A stretch of 64,000 nt of DNA. Origin: JAWKWH01 sp963669415. Its GTDB lineage: Bacteria > Pseudomonadota > Alphaproteobacteria > Rhizobiales > Rhizobiaceae. The translations under genes were made by a program, and so were the position numbers. Positions within the stretch are counted from its first letter, which is position 1. Every line of letters starts with the position of its first letter. Location: assembly GCA_963669415.2 (NCBI GenBank), contig CAXXPS010000002.1, positions 1,550,001 through 1,614,000 of the forward strand, in the 5' to 3' direction. Positions 1 through 9,900 of the stretch are shown here, in pieces. The notes below the pieces were generated by a model. It was given only the letters and a program-made list of their open reading frames with translations, did not search any database and was not told the DNA's origin.

Positions 1-564
1 CAGATCAGCGGTATTGTTGACGCGCGCCTGGGTTGGGACATTACCGATTACGGCTGCGGCCGGTTCGATGAGTTGGGCTTGTTTCTGTTCACTGTTCGTA
101 ACGGCAATGTGGCAGACCTGAAAGCTGGCTCGGGCATGCTTTATGCCGAAAAAATAATGATCTCGAAAAAGGATCAGCTTTCACCAATGCACCGACACGT
201 CGTCAAGGCGGAAGACATTATCAATCGCGGGGGCGGTGATTTGATCATCGAACTGTTCCAGTCTGATGGTGATGGCGGCCTGGATGAGACCACACCGGTT
301 TCGGTTCCGTGTGACGGTGTCATGCGCGAACTGCCACCTGGTGGCCATCTGCGCCTGGCGACAGGTGAAAGTGTCACCCTGCTACCGGGCGTCTGGCATG
401 CGTTCTGGGCGGAAAAAAGTGATGTCCTGATCGGCGAAGTTTCGACTGTAAACGACGATACGACCGACAACATATTTCGCGATCCAATCAACCGATTTTC
501 GGATGTTGAGGAAGACGTGGAGCCAAGCCACCTTCTCGTTTCCGATTATCCCAAGTGGCTGTAA
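1..564 (+). CDS. D-lyxose ketol-isomerase (cupin), 5'-truncated by the window edge
   Basis: The reading frame is open from base 1, so the start lies outside the window; the visible 187 residues are the C-terminal part. The first residues read ...LGWDITDYG, matching the D-lyxose isomerase family block LGWDITDFG. A cupin barrel follows with the metal-binding pattern H-x-H (MHRH), a downstream Glu (IIELF) and a second His (WHAFW). The family interconverts D-lyxose and D-xylulose (some members act on D-mannose) in the cytoplasm. A TTG at 73 could serve as a start but would discard conserved sequence. No sugar transporter or kinase is visible on this side, so the pathway cannot be read from context. 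Confidence 0.85.
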   Translation, partial: QISGIVDARLGWDITDYGCGRFDELGLFLFTVRNGNVADLKAGSGMLYAEKIMISKKDQLSPMHRHVVKAEDIINRGGGDLIIELFQSDGDGGLDETTPVSVPCDGVMRELPPGGHLRLATGESVTLLPGVWHAFWAEKSDVLIGEVSTVNDDTTDNIFRDPINRFSDVEEDVEPSHLLVSDYPKWL

Positions 565-647
565 AGACTTGAACCCTCCGAAGCACGAACGTATCTGCAA
601 ATGGTAGCGGTTGATGATTGCCGCGCAATATAATTTGAGGAACCAAT

Positions 648-914
648 ATGAGCGGCGGTCTGACCCGATTTCTTGGCGATACTCCGTTTCGCGTCGTTGT
701 GAAACTTGCTGTCATTTCCTTCGTCGTCGGTGTCATCATGACCGCCCTTGATCTGACGGTGTTCGACTTTTTCGATGGTCTTCGCGAGTTCATTGTCCGT
801 GTCTGGAATATGGGGTTTGCCGCAATCGAGCGATTTGCCGGCTATTTCGTGCTGGGTGCGGCCATAGTTGTTCCGGCATTCTTGATTATCCGGCTGCTCA
901 AATTTCGCCGCTAG
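648..914 (+). CDS. DUF6460-type small membrane protein
   Basis: An 88-residue protein with two hydrophobic segments (about residues 17-38 and 63-82) and a positively charged C-terminus ending KFRR. The opening SGGLTRFLGDTPFRVVVKL and the block WNMGFAAIERF resemble the DUF6460 family as I know it from Rhizobiales. Function is unknown. ATG at 648 is preceded by TGAGGAACC, a good ribosome binding site. It stands alone between the isomerase and the MATE gene, with 83 bases to the former. Confidence 0.75.
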   Translation: MSGGLTRFLGDTPFRVVVKLAVISFVVGVIMTALDLTVFDFFDGLREFIVRVWNMGFAAIERFAGYFVLGAAIVVPAFLIIRLLKFRR

Positions 915-1021
915 ATGTCGAAATCTTCATTCCCATTACAAGCGCCCGGCTATCTCATTGAAAATGGGCGGCATACCGGCGATGCCAAGATCAACCAAGA
1001 CAATTCTCCATTGGGTGCACC

Positions 1022-2374
1022 TTGAACCAGAGGCAATTCGAGGTGACCCACCGCCTTGTGTTGTCGATCGCGGTGCCGATGACGCTGGCCTATCTGACCA
1101 CGCCATTACTCGGCATCGTAGATACCGCGGTGGTTGGCCAATTTGGCGAAACTGCCATGATCGGCGGCCTGGCTGTTGGCGCAATTGTGCTGGATGTCAT
1201 CTTCACAAGCTTCAACTTCCTGCGCGCAGGCACCACCGCAATGGTTGCGCAAGCCTTTGGCGCCGGAGACGAGCCGGAAGAACGGGCAGCACTTTGGCGG
1301 GCAGTTCTGGTTTCAGTCGTGGCCGGAATATTTGTTGCACTGTTGTCGCCAGTAGTCATCTCGATTGGTGGCTGGTTTATGTCAGCTGGTGCCGAAGTAA
1401 CCACTGCGATGGCCACTTATGTCGGCATACGAATAGTGGCGGCGCCAGTCACTCTCACAAATTATGCCCTGCTCGGCTATGTGCTCGGTCGCGGTGAGGG
1501 GGTCACCGGTTTTGCCCTGCAATTGCTGCTGAATGGAACAAATATTGTTCTTTCCATCTATCTGGGACTTCACCTGAACTGGGCGATCGAAGGTGTCGCC
1601 TGGGCGACCGTCATCTCCGAAATTTGCGCGCTGATCTGTGGCTTCGCTTATCTGGCTTACCGAAACCGTCGAACCAAGCGAGTTTCGGTATCTCATCTGC
1701 TTGAACCGCAATCGCTAATGAAGATGTTCTCGGTCAACAGCGATATCATGATCAGGTCGTTTGTGTTGCTGTCTGCATTCGCGCTGTTCACACGATCCGG
1801 TGCCGGATTGGGTGAATTACCGCTGGCAACAAACGCAATCCTGATGAATTTCTTCATGGTATCCGGATTTCTCCTGGATGGGTTTGCGACAGCGGCCGAG
1901 CAGCTTTCGGGCCGATCAATCGGCGCGCAATACCGGCCCGCCTTCCACCGAACCGTTGTGCTCACGGCAATCTGGGGATTGGTAGTCGCAACTATCATCA
2001 CGTTGACGGTTTTGGTCATCGGGCCACATATCGTTGCCATCATTACGAGTTCGGAGGAAATAAGGGATGCCGCCGCTGGTTTTCTTCCCTGGGCGGCGTT
2101 TACTGCATTGTCTGGTGTTGCCGCTTTTCAGATGGACGGTGTTTATATTGGCGCAGCCTGGTCGAGAGACATGCGCAACATGATGCTGCTCTCATTTGTC
2201 GCCTTCGTGGTCTCATTGCCAGTATTTGTCGGCTGGTGGGGAAACCACGGCAACTGGGCCGCCTTGCATGTATTTTTGTTGCTGCGTGGTGCGACGCTTT
2301 ATGCGCTTTTGGGGACAAACATGCGAAAAGCTTTCCAGGACCGATCCAACACGCCTTCGAGCCAGCTGTCTTAG
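1022..2374 (+). CDS. MATE family efflux transporter
   Basis: A 450-residue polytopic inner-membrane protein with about 12 hydrophobic segments, close to the usual MATE length. The N-terminal block VTHRLVLSIAVPMTLAYLTT followed by GIVDTAVVGQFG is typical of DinF-like MATE proteins, which export drugs or metabolites using a sodium or proton gradient. The substrate cannot be read from sequence. The start is set at TTG 1022 because the frame is closed by a stop at 959 and no ATG lies between; the ribosome binding site is weak. The stop overlaps the galE stop by four bases (convergent genes). Confidence 0.88.
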   Translation: MNQRQFEVTHRLVLSIAVPMTLAYLTTPLLGIVDTAVVGQFGETAMIGGLAVGAIVLDVIFTSFNFLRAGTTAMVAQAFGAGDEPEERAALWRAVLVSVVAGIFVALLSPVVISIGGWFMSAGAEVTTAMATYVGIRIVAAPVTLTNYALLGYVLGRGEGVTGFALQLLLNGTNIVLSIYLGLHLNWAIEGVAWATVISEICALICGFAYLAYRNRRTKRVSVSHLLEPQSLMKMFSVNSDIMIRSFVLLSAFALFTRSGAGLGELPLATNAILMNFFMVSGFLLDGFATAAEQLSGRSIGAQYRPAFHRTVVLTAIWGLVVATIITLTVLVIGPHIVAIITSSEEIRDAAAGFLPWAAFTALSGVAAFQMDGVYIGAAWSRDMRNMMLLSFVAFVVSLPVFVGWWGNHGNWAALHVFLLLRGATLYALLGTNMRKAFQDRSNTPSSQLS

Positions 2375-3381
2375 CCCATCTGGTCCTTGCTGGAGACCGT
2401 ATTTTTCTTTGCGAGATGGCGCTCCCAATTCAGCGCATCGCGGCAAATACCGTCGAGGTCATTGAACTTTGGCTGCCAGCCGAGCTCCCGGCGAAGCAAG
2501 TCGGCATTTGCGACCACTGAATCGGCATCTCCCGGGCGCCGATCAGACATGTTGACAGAAAAATCGCTGCCATAGACCCTGCGAACGCTCTCGAGGACTT
2601 CCAGGACAGAATACCCATGCCCATACCCGCAGTTGGCTGTCATGTTTGGGGCCTGGTTGCGCAGTCGTTCGAGCGCTAGTGCATGGGCGTTGGCCAGGTC
2701 GCTGACATGGATGTAGTCCCGCACACAGGTGCCGTCAGGGGTTTGATAGTCGTTTCCAAATACGTTCATCGAAGCACGCTTGCCACACGCGGTTTCGCAG
2801 GCGACCTTGATGAGGTGTGTGGCTCCCGGCGTTGATTGCCCGGTCCTTCCGTTTCGGTCGGCTCCAGCCACATTGAAATAACGAAGCGCCGTGTACCGGA
2901 AATTGTGCGCTGCCGCGGCATCGGCGAGCATCCATTCAGTCATCAGTTTGGATCGGCCGTATGGCGAAAGAGGATTGAGCGCCGCATCTTCGGATATTGG
3001 TTCCAGTCCTGCTGTTCCGTACACCGCGGCGGTCGACGAGAATATGAAATCCGGCACGCCGGAGTTAACTGCCGCCTCAATCAGTGACCGAGACTTCACG
3101 GTGTTGTTTTCGTAGTAGCCCAACGGGTCGGCAACGGATTCCGGCACCACAATCGATCCGGCGAAGTGGATTATCGCGTTCACGCCATTGGACTTAATTG
3201 TCTCGGATACCAAATCCGCATCGCCAATGTCCCCGACAACGAGTTTGGCTTCCGGCGCGACGGCCCAATCAAAACCCGTCGAAAGCCGGTCGATGACAAC
3301 CACTTCCTCACCGCGATCAAGCAGTTCCCATACCATGTGGCTGCCAATATATCCGGCGCCGCCGGTGACCAATACCGTCAT
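2371..3381 (-). CDS. galE: UDP-glucose 4-epimerase
   Basis: A 336-residue short-chain dehydrogenase-type enzyme that interconverts UDP-glucose and UDP-galactose for cell-surface polysaccharide synthesis. The N-terminus MTVLVTGGAGYIGSH holds the GxxGxxG NAD-binding motif (residues 7-13). The catalytic YxxxK is at Y141-K145 (SPYGRSK), after the SSTAAVYG block. Downstream are the family segments RYFNVAGAD and TPDGTCVRDYIHVSDLA. The frame extends 16 codons upstream, but homologous sequence starts at the ATG at 3381, which I chose. No other polysaccharide gene is adjacent. Confidence 0.95.
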   Translation of the reverse strand: MTVLVTGGAGYIGSHMVWELLDRGEEVVVIDRLSTGFDWAVAPEAKLVVGDIGDADLVSETIKSNGVNAIIHFAGSIVVPESVADPLGYYENNTVKSRSLIEAAVNSGVPDFIFSSTAAVYGTAGLEPISEDAALNPLSPYGRSKLMTEWMLADAAAAHNFRYTALRYFNVAGADRNGRTGQSTPGATHLIKVACETACGKRASMNVFGNDYQTPDGTCVRDYIHVSDLANAHALALERLRNQAPNMTANCGYGHGYSVLEVLESVRRVYGSDFSVNMSDRRPGDADSVVANADLLRRELGWQPKFNDLDGICRDALNWERHLAKKNTVSSKDQMG

Positions 3382-3738
3382 CGAGTTTGTCCCAGTCTCG
3401 TAATAGATCCGGCAAATGCTTCGACACATCGAATTTGCAACAGATCATTATGGCTACCCAGAGCACCTTTTGAAGTTACCGGCCGCAGATGTCGAAAAAG
3501 TTACCAGATTCGCCGAAGGCTTGAACACCAAAGGCCGCTTGGATTGCTAGGCTCAGGACCCAAGGTTCGCGAAAATCCATTTTGTTTGATCTCAAGCAAA
3601 GGAAGAAATCGGCCATTGTGGTCGTTGGATCGGTGAGAAGCGCATGCAAACAGCAACACGTGGCAATTTGCCCGTTCGGTGCTGGTAGACGTCAAATCCG
3701 GCTGCACCTATGGTCGCGCCGAATTCAGGGATCGGAAC
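3382..3738. other. Divergent galE/hemA intergenic region (357 bp)
   Basis: This gap lies between two divergently transcribed genes and must hold both promoters. The clearest motif is an FNR/FixK-like box at 3586-3599 (listed separately). I see no convincing -35/-10 pair, no RNA gene and no coding frame with family resemblance; short frames through it look like chance. Confidence 0.5.
3586..3599 (+). promoter_or_regulatory. FNR/FixK-like box upstream of hemA
   Basis: TTGAT-CTCA-AGCAA matches the consensus TTGAT-N4-ATCAA at 9 of 10 defined positions. It lies about 140 bases upstream of the hemA ATG. Known precedent: hemA is under FnrL control in Rhodobacter, and FNR/FixK proteins regulate heme genes in Rhizobiales. 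That it is used here is inference. Confidence 0.55.
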
Positions 3739-5016
3739 ATGGACTATCAACATTTTTTCCAGGAAGCGGTAGATCAGGTCAAAGCTGAAAAACGCTACCG
3801 CATATTCGCCGATCTGGAACGGATTGTCGGCAGATTCCCGCGAGCAATCTGGCGGTCTGAAGGTCAGGCCAAGGAAATTACGGTCTGGTGCTCCAATGAC
3901 TATCTGGGAATGGGGCAGCATCCAGACGTTATTTCAGCAATGCAGTCTGCGGCAGGCAGCATGGGCAGCGGCGCTGGCGGAACACGAAACATTTCCGGCA
4001 CAAACCACCCACTTGTGGAGCTGGAAATTGAACTGGCAGACCTCCACAAAAAGGAATCCGCGCTGGTATTCACGTCAGGCTTTATTTCAAATGAAGCTTC
4101 GATTTCGACCATTGCACGCTTGCTGCCAAATTGTTTGCTGCTTTCAGACGAACTCAATCACTCCTCGATGATTGAGGGAGTTCGACGTGCAGGGTGCGAA
4201 AAGAGAATATTCAGGCACAACGACCTTGGGCATCTTGAGGAACTGTTGAAGTCTGCGGATCGTGATCGGGCGAAACTGATCGTGTTCGAATCGGTATACT
4301 CGATGGATGGGGACATTGCGCCGATTGAGCAAATTGCCGATTTGGCGGACACCTATAACGCCATGACCTATATCGACGAGGTTCATGCCGTCGGCATGTA
4401 TGGCGCGCGTGGCGGCGGCATCACGGAACGCGACAACCTCGCACATCGTATCGACATTATTGAAGGCACGCTGGCGAAGGCTTTCGGTACTCTTGGTGGG
4501 TATATTTCCAGCTCGAAGGCAATTGTTGATGCGGTTCGCTCGTACGCGCCCGGTTTCATCTTCACGACCGCATTGCCGCCTGCTATCGCTTCCGCAGCTA
4601 CCACCTCAATCAGGCATCTGAAATCGTCTGATGTTGAGCGCAACAGCCAGCAAAAGCAGGCACAGTGTACGAAGGATGTGTTGTCGGCGGCAGGTCTGCC
4701 CGTCATGGCGTCTGAGACCCACATCGTGCCGGTTCTGGTCGGTGATCCCGAATTGTGCAAGGCGGCGACGGATCACTTGTTGGCTGTTCATGGTATCTAC
4801 ATTCAGCCGATCAACTATCCAACCGTCCCCCGCGGCACAGAACGGCTGCGCATTACACCTGGCCCATTCCATACCGATGAGCTGATCGATGAGCTGGCTG
4901 GAGCTCTTCGCGAGACCTGGGATACCGTCGGGATTCCATTTGCTGGCGACGTCACATCCGAAATCTCCGGGACCGAACGGATCATTCCGTTGGTCGTCTC
5001 CAAGTCCGGTGGTTAA
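3739..5016 (+). CDS. hemA: 5-aminolevulinate synthase
   Basis: A PLP enzyme condensing glycine and succinyl-CoA to 5-aminolevulinate, the first step of heme synthesis by the C4 (Shemin) pathway used in Alphaproteobacteria. The 425-residue protein begins MDYQHFF and shows the family blocks WCSNDYLGMGQH, GSGAGGTRNISG, YIDEVHAVGMYG and the PLP lysine K247 in LAKAFGTLGGY. An upstream extension of 20 codons is possible, but the ATG at 3739 fits the family N-terminus and has GGGATCGGA before it. An FNR/FixK-like box lies upstream, suggesting oxygen-responsive control. Confidence 0.95.
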   Translation: MDYQHFFQEAVDQVKAEKRYRIFADLERIVGRFPRAIWRSEGQAKEITVWCSNDYLGMGQHPDVISAMQSAAGSMGSGAGGTRNISGTNHPLVELEIELADLHKKESALVFTSGFISNEASISTIARLLPNCLLLSDELNHSSMIEGVRRAGCEKRIFRHNDLGHLEELLKSADRDRAKLIVFESVYSMDGDIAPIEQIADLADTYNAMTYIDEVHAVGMYGARGGGITERDNLAHRIDIIEGTLAKAFGTLGGYISSSKAIVDAVRSYAPGFIFTTALPPAIASAATTSIRHLKSSDVERNSQQKQAQCTKDVLSAAGLPVMASETHIVPVLVGDPELCKAATDHLLAVHGIYIQPINYPTVPRGTERLRITPGPFHTDELIDELAGALRETWDTVGIPFAGDVTSEISGTERIIPLVVSKSGG

Positions 5017-5049
5017 CCGCTCAACGTCCACATCGTCCGGACACGCAAT

Positions 5050-6213
5050 CTAATTTTCCCTGATCCACTTGCAAAGCCGATCCATTGCTTGCTCAAGCTG
5101 ATCCAGCCGGCGGTGAAAACACAACCGCAAATATGAACTTCCGCCCGGCCCGAATGCAGAACCGGGTGCCAGGCCGACGCCAGCACCGTCAATAATATCA
5201 AAAACTGCCTGGCGCGTGTCACTGACGCCATCAATCCGGAAAAAATAGTAAAACGCGCCGTCTGGTGGTGAGTTTGCTACCCTGTTGGTCGAAGCCAGCG
5301 CTGAAGTGACGAGATCACGAGCGCTTGCTGCGCGCTCCACCTGCTTGGTGATGAAGGAATCGCCTTCATCCAGGGCGGCAATTGCTCCACGCTGCAGAAA
5401 CTGGGATACGCCGGATGTGGAGTACTGGATGAGGTTTTCAAATGTTTGCTGGAGATCGGGATGGACCGTAAGCCAGCCGATACGCCATCCGGTCATGGCC
5501 CAGTTCTTGGAAAACGTGTTGGCGAAGATCACCAAATCGTCGTCGTTCATCACATCGAAGAATGATGCAGCGCGTCCCTCGCCATAATGAAATAACGCGT
5601 AGGTTTCATCGGCAATGATCCAGAGTTGGTTCTTGCGCGCTATTTGAAGAATATCCGAAAGCGCTTGCTCGTCGGCGGTCCATCCTGTCGGGTTACTCGG
5701 AGAGTTGACAAATATGGCCCTAGTCCGAGGCGTGATTGCCGAAGCGAGATGGTCTGTGTCGAGGTCCCATTTTCCATCGAAGCTCAGTTCAACCGGGATC
5801 GGTTTTCCACCCGCGATTCCAAGGGCCGATGGAAAATTGGGCCAAGCTGGTGACAGATAAACAATTTCATCTCCGTGTCCGGCAACAGCCTGTATCGCAA
5901 GTTGAATGGACTGCATTCCCGAACCCGTCACAATGTGCTGATCCGGGGAATTTGCAGTGCCAAAATGCCGCTGATGATATCGAGCCAGCGCCTGCCTGAG
6001 ATCAGGAATGCCCCGATTCCAGGTGTAAAACGTTTCGCCGCCCAACATGGCCATATTTGCCGGCTGGCAGATGAATTCCGGCGTTGGCAGATCTCCTTCA
6101 CCGGCCCAAAGCGGAATCAAGCCTTCCTTGCTGCGCCCATGATCCACAGCAGCAATTATCCCGCTTATCGGCGCATTACTCGCTGCAGGACCCAGCTTAT
6201 CGATTTGTTTCAA
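5050..6213 (-). CDS. Class I/II PLP-dependent aminotransferase
   Basis: A fold-type I aminotransferase of about 387 residues. Visible blocks include LIPLWAGEGDLPTPEF, GIPDLRQALARYH, NSPSNPTGW (the Asn of the PLP site), IADETYALF and FSKNWAMTGWRIGW, whose Lys is the PLP-binding residue. The family transfers amino groups between amino and keto acids; the substrate cannot be assigned. No ATG is available near the N-terminus. I prefer the TTG at 6213 because GGGGGGAGG lies directly before it; a TTG at 6249 would add 12 residues. The gene is convergent with hemA, with 33 bases between. Confidence 0.88.
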   Translation of the reverse strand: MKQIDKLGPAASNAPISGIIAAVDHGRSKEGLIPLWAGEGDLPTPEFICQPANMAMLGGETFYTWNRGIPDLRQALARYHQRHFGTANSPDQHIVTGSGMQSIQLAIQAVAGHGDEIVYLSPAWPNFPSALGIAGGKPIPVELSFDGKWDLDTDHLASAITPRTRAIFVNSPSNPTGWTADEQALSDILQIARKNQLWIIADETYALFHYGEGRAASFFDVMNDDDLVIFANTFSKNWAMTGWRIGWLTVHPDLQQTFENLIQYSTSGVSQFLQRGAIAALDEGDSFITKQVERAASARDLVTSALASTNRVANSPPDGAFYYFFRIDGVSDTRQAVFDIIDGAGVGLAPGSAFGPGGSSYLRLCFHRRLDQLEQAMDRLCKWIREN

Positions 6214-6279
6214 TGCCCTCCCCCCAAAAGCAGAGACGTTTGCAACCAAGAACGGGAACCTATGACGGTTCGCGCAGGG

Positions 6280-6702
6280 TTATTTGCCTTTGGCCAGCAG
6301 ATCGCGGATTTCGGTCAAAAGTGCAATATCTGCCGGTGGCGCCGGTGGTTCAGCCGGAGCTTCCTCTTCCTGCTCGCGCCTCATCTTGTTCACGGCTTTC
6401 ACCATCATGAAGATGATCCAGGCAAGTATCAGGAAATTCAGGATAACAGTGATAAAGCTGCCATATGCCAGCACAGCACCCTGTTCGCGTGCGGCTTCCA
6501 ATGTCGATGCGTTAACGGCATCCGACAACCCGACAAAGTAGTTGGAAAAGTCCAATCCGCCAAAAATTGCGCCGACAATGGGCATGATGATGTCGTCCGT
6601 CAGCGACTTGACGATGAGTGCAAATGCGCCGCCGATGATCACACCGACCGCGAGGTCCATCACATTTCCCTTGGCAACGAATTCCTTGAATTCTTTCAGC
6701 AT
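6280..6702 (-). CDS. mscL: Large-conductance mechanosensitive channel
   Basis: A 140-residue inner-membrane channel that opens under membrane tension to release solutes during hypo-osmotic shock. The N-terminus MLKEFKEFVAKGNVMDLAVGV contains the S1 amphipathic helix and the start of the pore-lining TM1. TM2 (FITVILNFLILAWIIFMMV) is followed by a charged C-terminal bundle with an Ala/Pro-rich linker (EEEAPAEPPAPPAD). Length matches the family. ATG 6702 is preceded by GGAGGGAAAC. A 60-codon upstream extension of the frame is rejected because it has no family resemblance. Confidence 0.96.
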   Translation of the reverse strand: MLKEFKEFVAKGNVMDLAVGVIIGGAFALIVKSLTDDIIMPIVGAIFGGLDFSNYFVGLSDAVNASTLEAAREQGAVLAYGSFITVILNFLILAWIIFMMVKAVNKMRREQEEEAPAEPPAPPADIALLTEIRDLLAKGK

Positions 6703-6933
6703 GTTTCCCTCCAAAAGTCCTTGCTGCACATGTATCTTGCAACCTGCCCGGTTTGCGACGCGAAACATAACGGAATCGTTGAATAAGAAAAGCCGATTTC
6801 CGCGACTTTCAACTGCCAGTTTTGCCGATTCTAGCCACGGCTCATCTCTATCAATACTGTGTCTAATGGACAGGCGCATCAAGCTGTGCTTGCCTGTTTA
6901 AACAGCTACACGTCGTGAACCGGGAACATTGCA

Positions 6934-9900
6934 TTGCAAGGCTGGATCGTTGTCATACTGGCACTGGCATATGTGTCGCTGCTGTTTGCGATAGCCAGTT
7001 TTGGCGACCGATGGGCGAACCGCGGCAAATCCAAATCTTCCCGTCCGTTTATCTACGCCTTGAGCTTGGCGATATACTGCACCTCGTGGACCTTTTTCGG
7101 CTCGGTCGGCATGGCTACGGAGAGGGGCATTGAATATGTCATCATCTTTGTCGGTCCGATTTTGGTTTTCCTGTTTGGCCATCCGCTGCTGCTGCGAGTA
7201 ATCCGGCTGGCAAAAGCAGAGAAAATTACGTCTGTGGCAGATTTCCTTGCCGCCAGGTACGGCAAGAGTTTTGCGGTTGCGTCGATTGCAGCGGTAATCG
7301 CCACGATTGGGACGGTCCCATATATCGCCCTGCAATTGAAGGCTATCGCCGGATCGTTGCAGTTGATGACAGCGCACTACAATGCCGACCTGCCCGACAT
7401 CGGGGCGTTTACCGGTGATATCTCACTGATGATCGCGATGCTTCTTGCATTGTTTTCCGTGCTGTTTGGTACGCGGCATGCCGACGCCACGGAACATCAG
7501 GACGGGTTGATTTTGGCCGTGGCGGTGGAATCGGTTGTCAAACTGGCGGCATTTCTGGCTGTCGGACTTGTTATCCTGTTTGCATTTACCGGCCAGCCCG
7601 GTGCTCTCGTGGCTGAAATCAAGGAAAGCGCTGCTGTGCAAGCAGCGGCAGGTTACCGGCCGTCAGTGGCGACGTGGATCGTTTTGACCCTGATTAGCGG
7701 CCTGGGAATATTGCTTCTGCCACGTCAGTTCTATGTCACCGTCGTCGAAAACAGGAGCGAGAGGGAGCTTCGCACCGCGAGCTGGCTGTTTCCGCTTTAT
7801 CTCGTTTTGATCAATCTCTTCGTCTTGCCGATCGCGTTTACCGGCATGGTCGTTTTGGGTGATCAAACAAGTGCGGATCTGTATGTATTGGCACTGCCAT
7901 TGGATGCAGGGCGCGATACGATTGCGATCATTGCATTTATCGGCGGTTTGTCAGCCGCCACTGCAATGGTGATCGTGGCGTCCGTCGCCTTGTCGATCAT
8001 GATTTCCAATGACCTCGTTATACCGCTGTTCCTGAGGCGGTTTGTCGGCCCGGAACCAAAAGATGGGGAGGATTGGTCAAAGACGATTCTCAATATTCGT
8101 CGAGCCGCCATTTTCCTGGTGCTGCTGGCCGCCTACCTCTATTTCAAGGAAACCGAGAACAACACCCGGCTTGCGTCTATCGGGTTGCTGTCCTTTGCAG
8201 CGATCGCACAGTTCGGTCCTGCTTTCATTGGAGCCCTCATCTGGAGGGGTGCAAATGCACGAGGCGCCATTTTTGGAATGAGCGCCGGGATCCTGGTCTG
8301 GGCATACACTTTGCTTTTGCCGACGTTGGCGCCGAACCTGGGGGGAATAGTAGAAAATGGCCTGTTCGGATTTGATTCCTTGCGGCCTCAGGCGCTTTTC
8401 GGTGTTTCGGCGGAGCCATTGAACCATGGCGTCATGTGGAGCCTGGGAATAAACTCGATTTGCTTTGTTCTCGGATCTCTTTCGCGAATAGCCACGCCTC
8501 TGGAGCGAATCCAGGCTGCCATATTTGTTCCGCGTGATCCCGGCCCAACTCCAATCCATCGCCGTTTTCGCTCCGCAGTGACGGTTGATGATTTGAAAGA
8601 TGCGATTTCGCGGTATCTTGGTGTTGAGCGTACCGAACGGTCTTTCCGCGCTTTTGCATCGGAGGAAGGGCGAAGAATTCGGGGCAACGATCAGGCAGAT
8701 TCGAAGGTCATCCGATTTTCCGAACAATTGCTCACAAGTGCCGTCGGAAGCTCATCTGCACGTTTGATCCTCTCACTTTTGTTCAAGCGGCAGGCCGCAG
8801 ATCCCAAGGATACCTACCGGCTGCTGGACGATGCCTCAGAGGCACTCCAGCATAATCGTGACCTGTTGCAAATAGCGCTCGACCAGATGGAGCAGGGGAT
8901 AACAGTTTTTGATGCAGATTTCCGTCTCACCTGCTGGAACCGGCGGTTTCGGAGGTTGTTCGACCTGCCGGAAAGCATGGGAACTATCGGTCTGCCCTTA
9001 ACAGCTATCATTGGGCACCTCATCGAACGGGGTGATCTTGAAGAGCATGACGAAAACAGGTCGCTGGAGCAATTAGCGACGTTTGGGCAGTCTTGGCAGG
9101 TTTCGCTGAAAACCAGCGGCAGAATTATCGATATCCGTTCCAATCCAATGCCGGACGGTGGAATAGTGACCACCTACACCGATGTCACAGCAAGGGTGAA
9201 GGCCGATATAGAACTCAAACAAGTCAATGAAACCCTGGAACAGCGCGTTGTCGATCGAACCGCAGAGTTGACGCGGGTTAATCAGGAACTTGCCCAAGCG
9301 CAGGAGATTGCGGAAGAAGCCAATCTTGGCAAAACCAGATTTTTGGCCGCTGCCGGGCACGATATTCTTCAACCTCTCAATGCCGCAAGGCTCTATTGTT
9401 CATCCCTGATCGAACGTAACCCGAATTCCCGCGATGCCGGTGCCGCTGGAAATATCGATTCTGCGCTGGAGTCGGTGGAAACAATCCTCGTGGCGGTCCT
9501 GGACATCTCGCGTCTTGATACCGGAGCGATGAGGCCGAAAGAAACCGTGTTCAGGCTAGACGAGCTTTTGCGTCAGGTCGCAAATGATTTCGCGCCGATG
9601 TCGCAGGAAAAGGATTTGATACTGAAGATGGTTCCGTCTTCAATCGTCGTGAAGACGGATCGAAATCTACTGAGACGTCTGCTACAGAACCTGGTTTCCA
9701 ACGCAATTAAGTATACGAATTCAGGGCGCATACTCGTTGGGGTGCGCCGAAGGGGTTCGTTGGCGGAAATCCAAGTCTTTGACAGTGGCATCGGCATCCC
9801 GACCGATCAGCTGAAAAAAGTGTTCCGTGAATTCGAGCGGCTCGATGAGGGTGCACGAACGGCAGAGGGTTTGGGACTTGGCCTTTCGATTGTTGATCGA

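Noticed and set aside
5875..6786. A 303-codon open frame across the aminotransferase and mscL genes on the plus strand
   Set aside because: It overlaps two well-supported minus-strand genes and has no domain resemblance.
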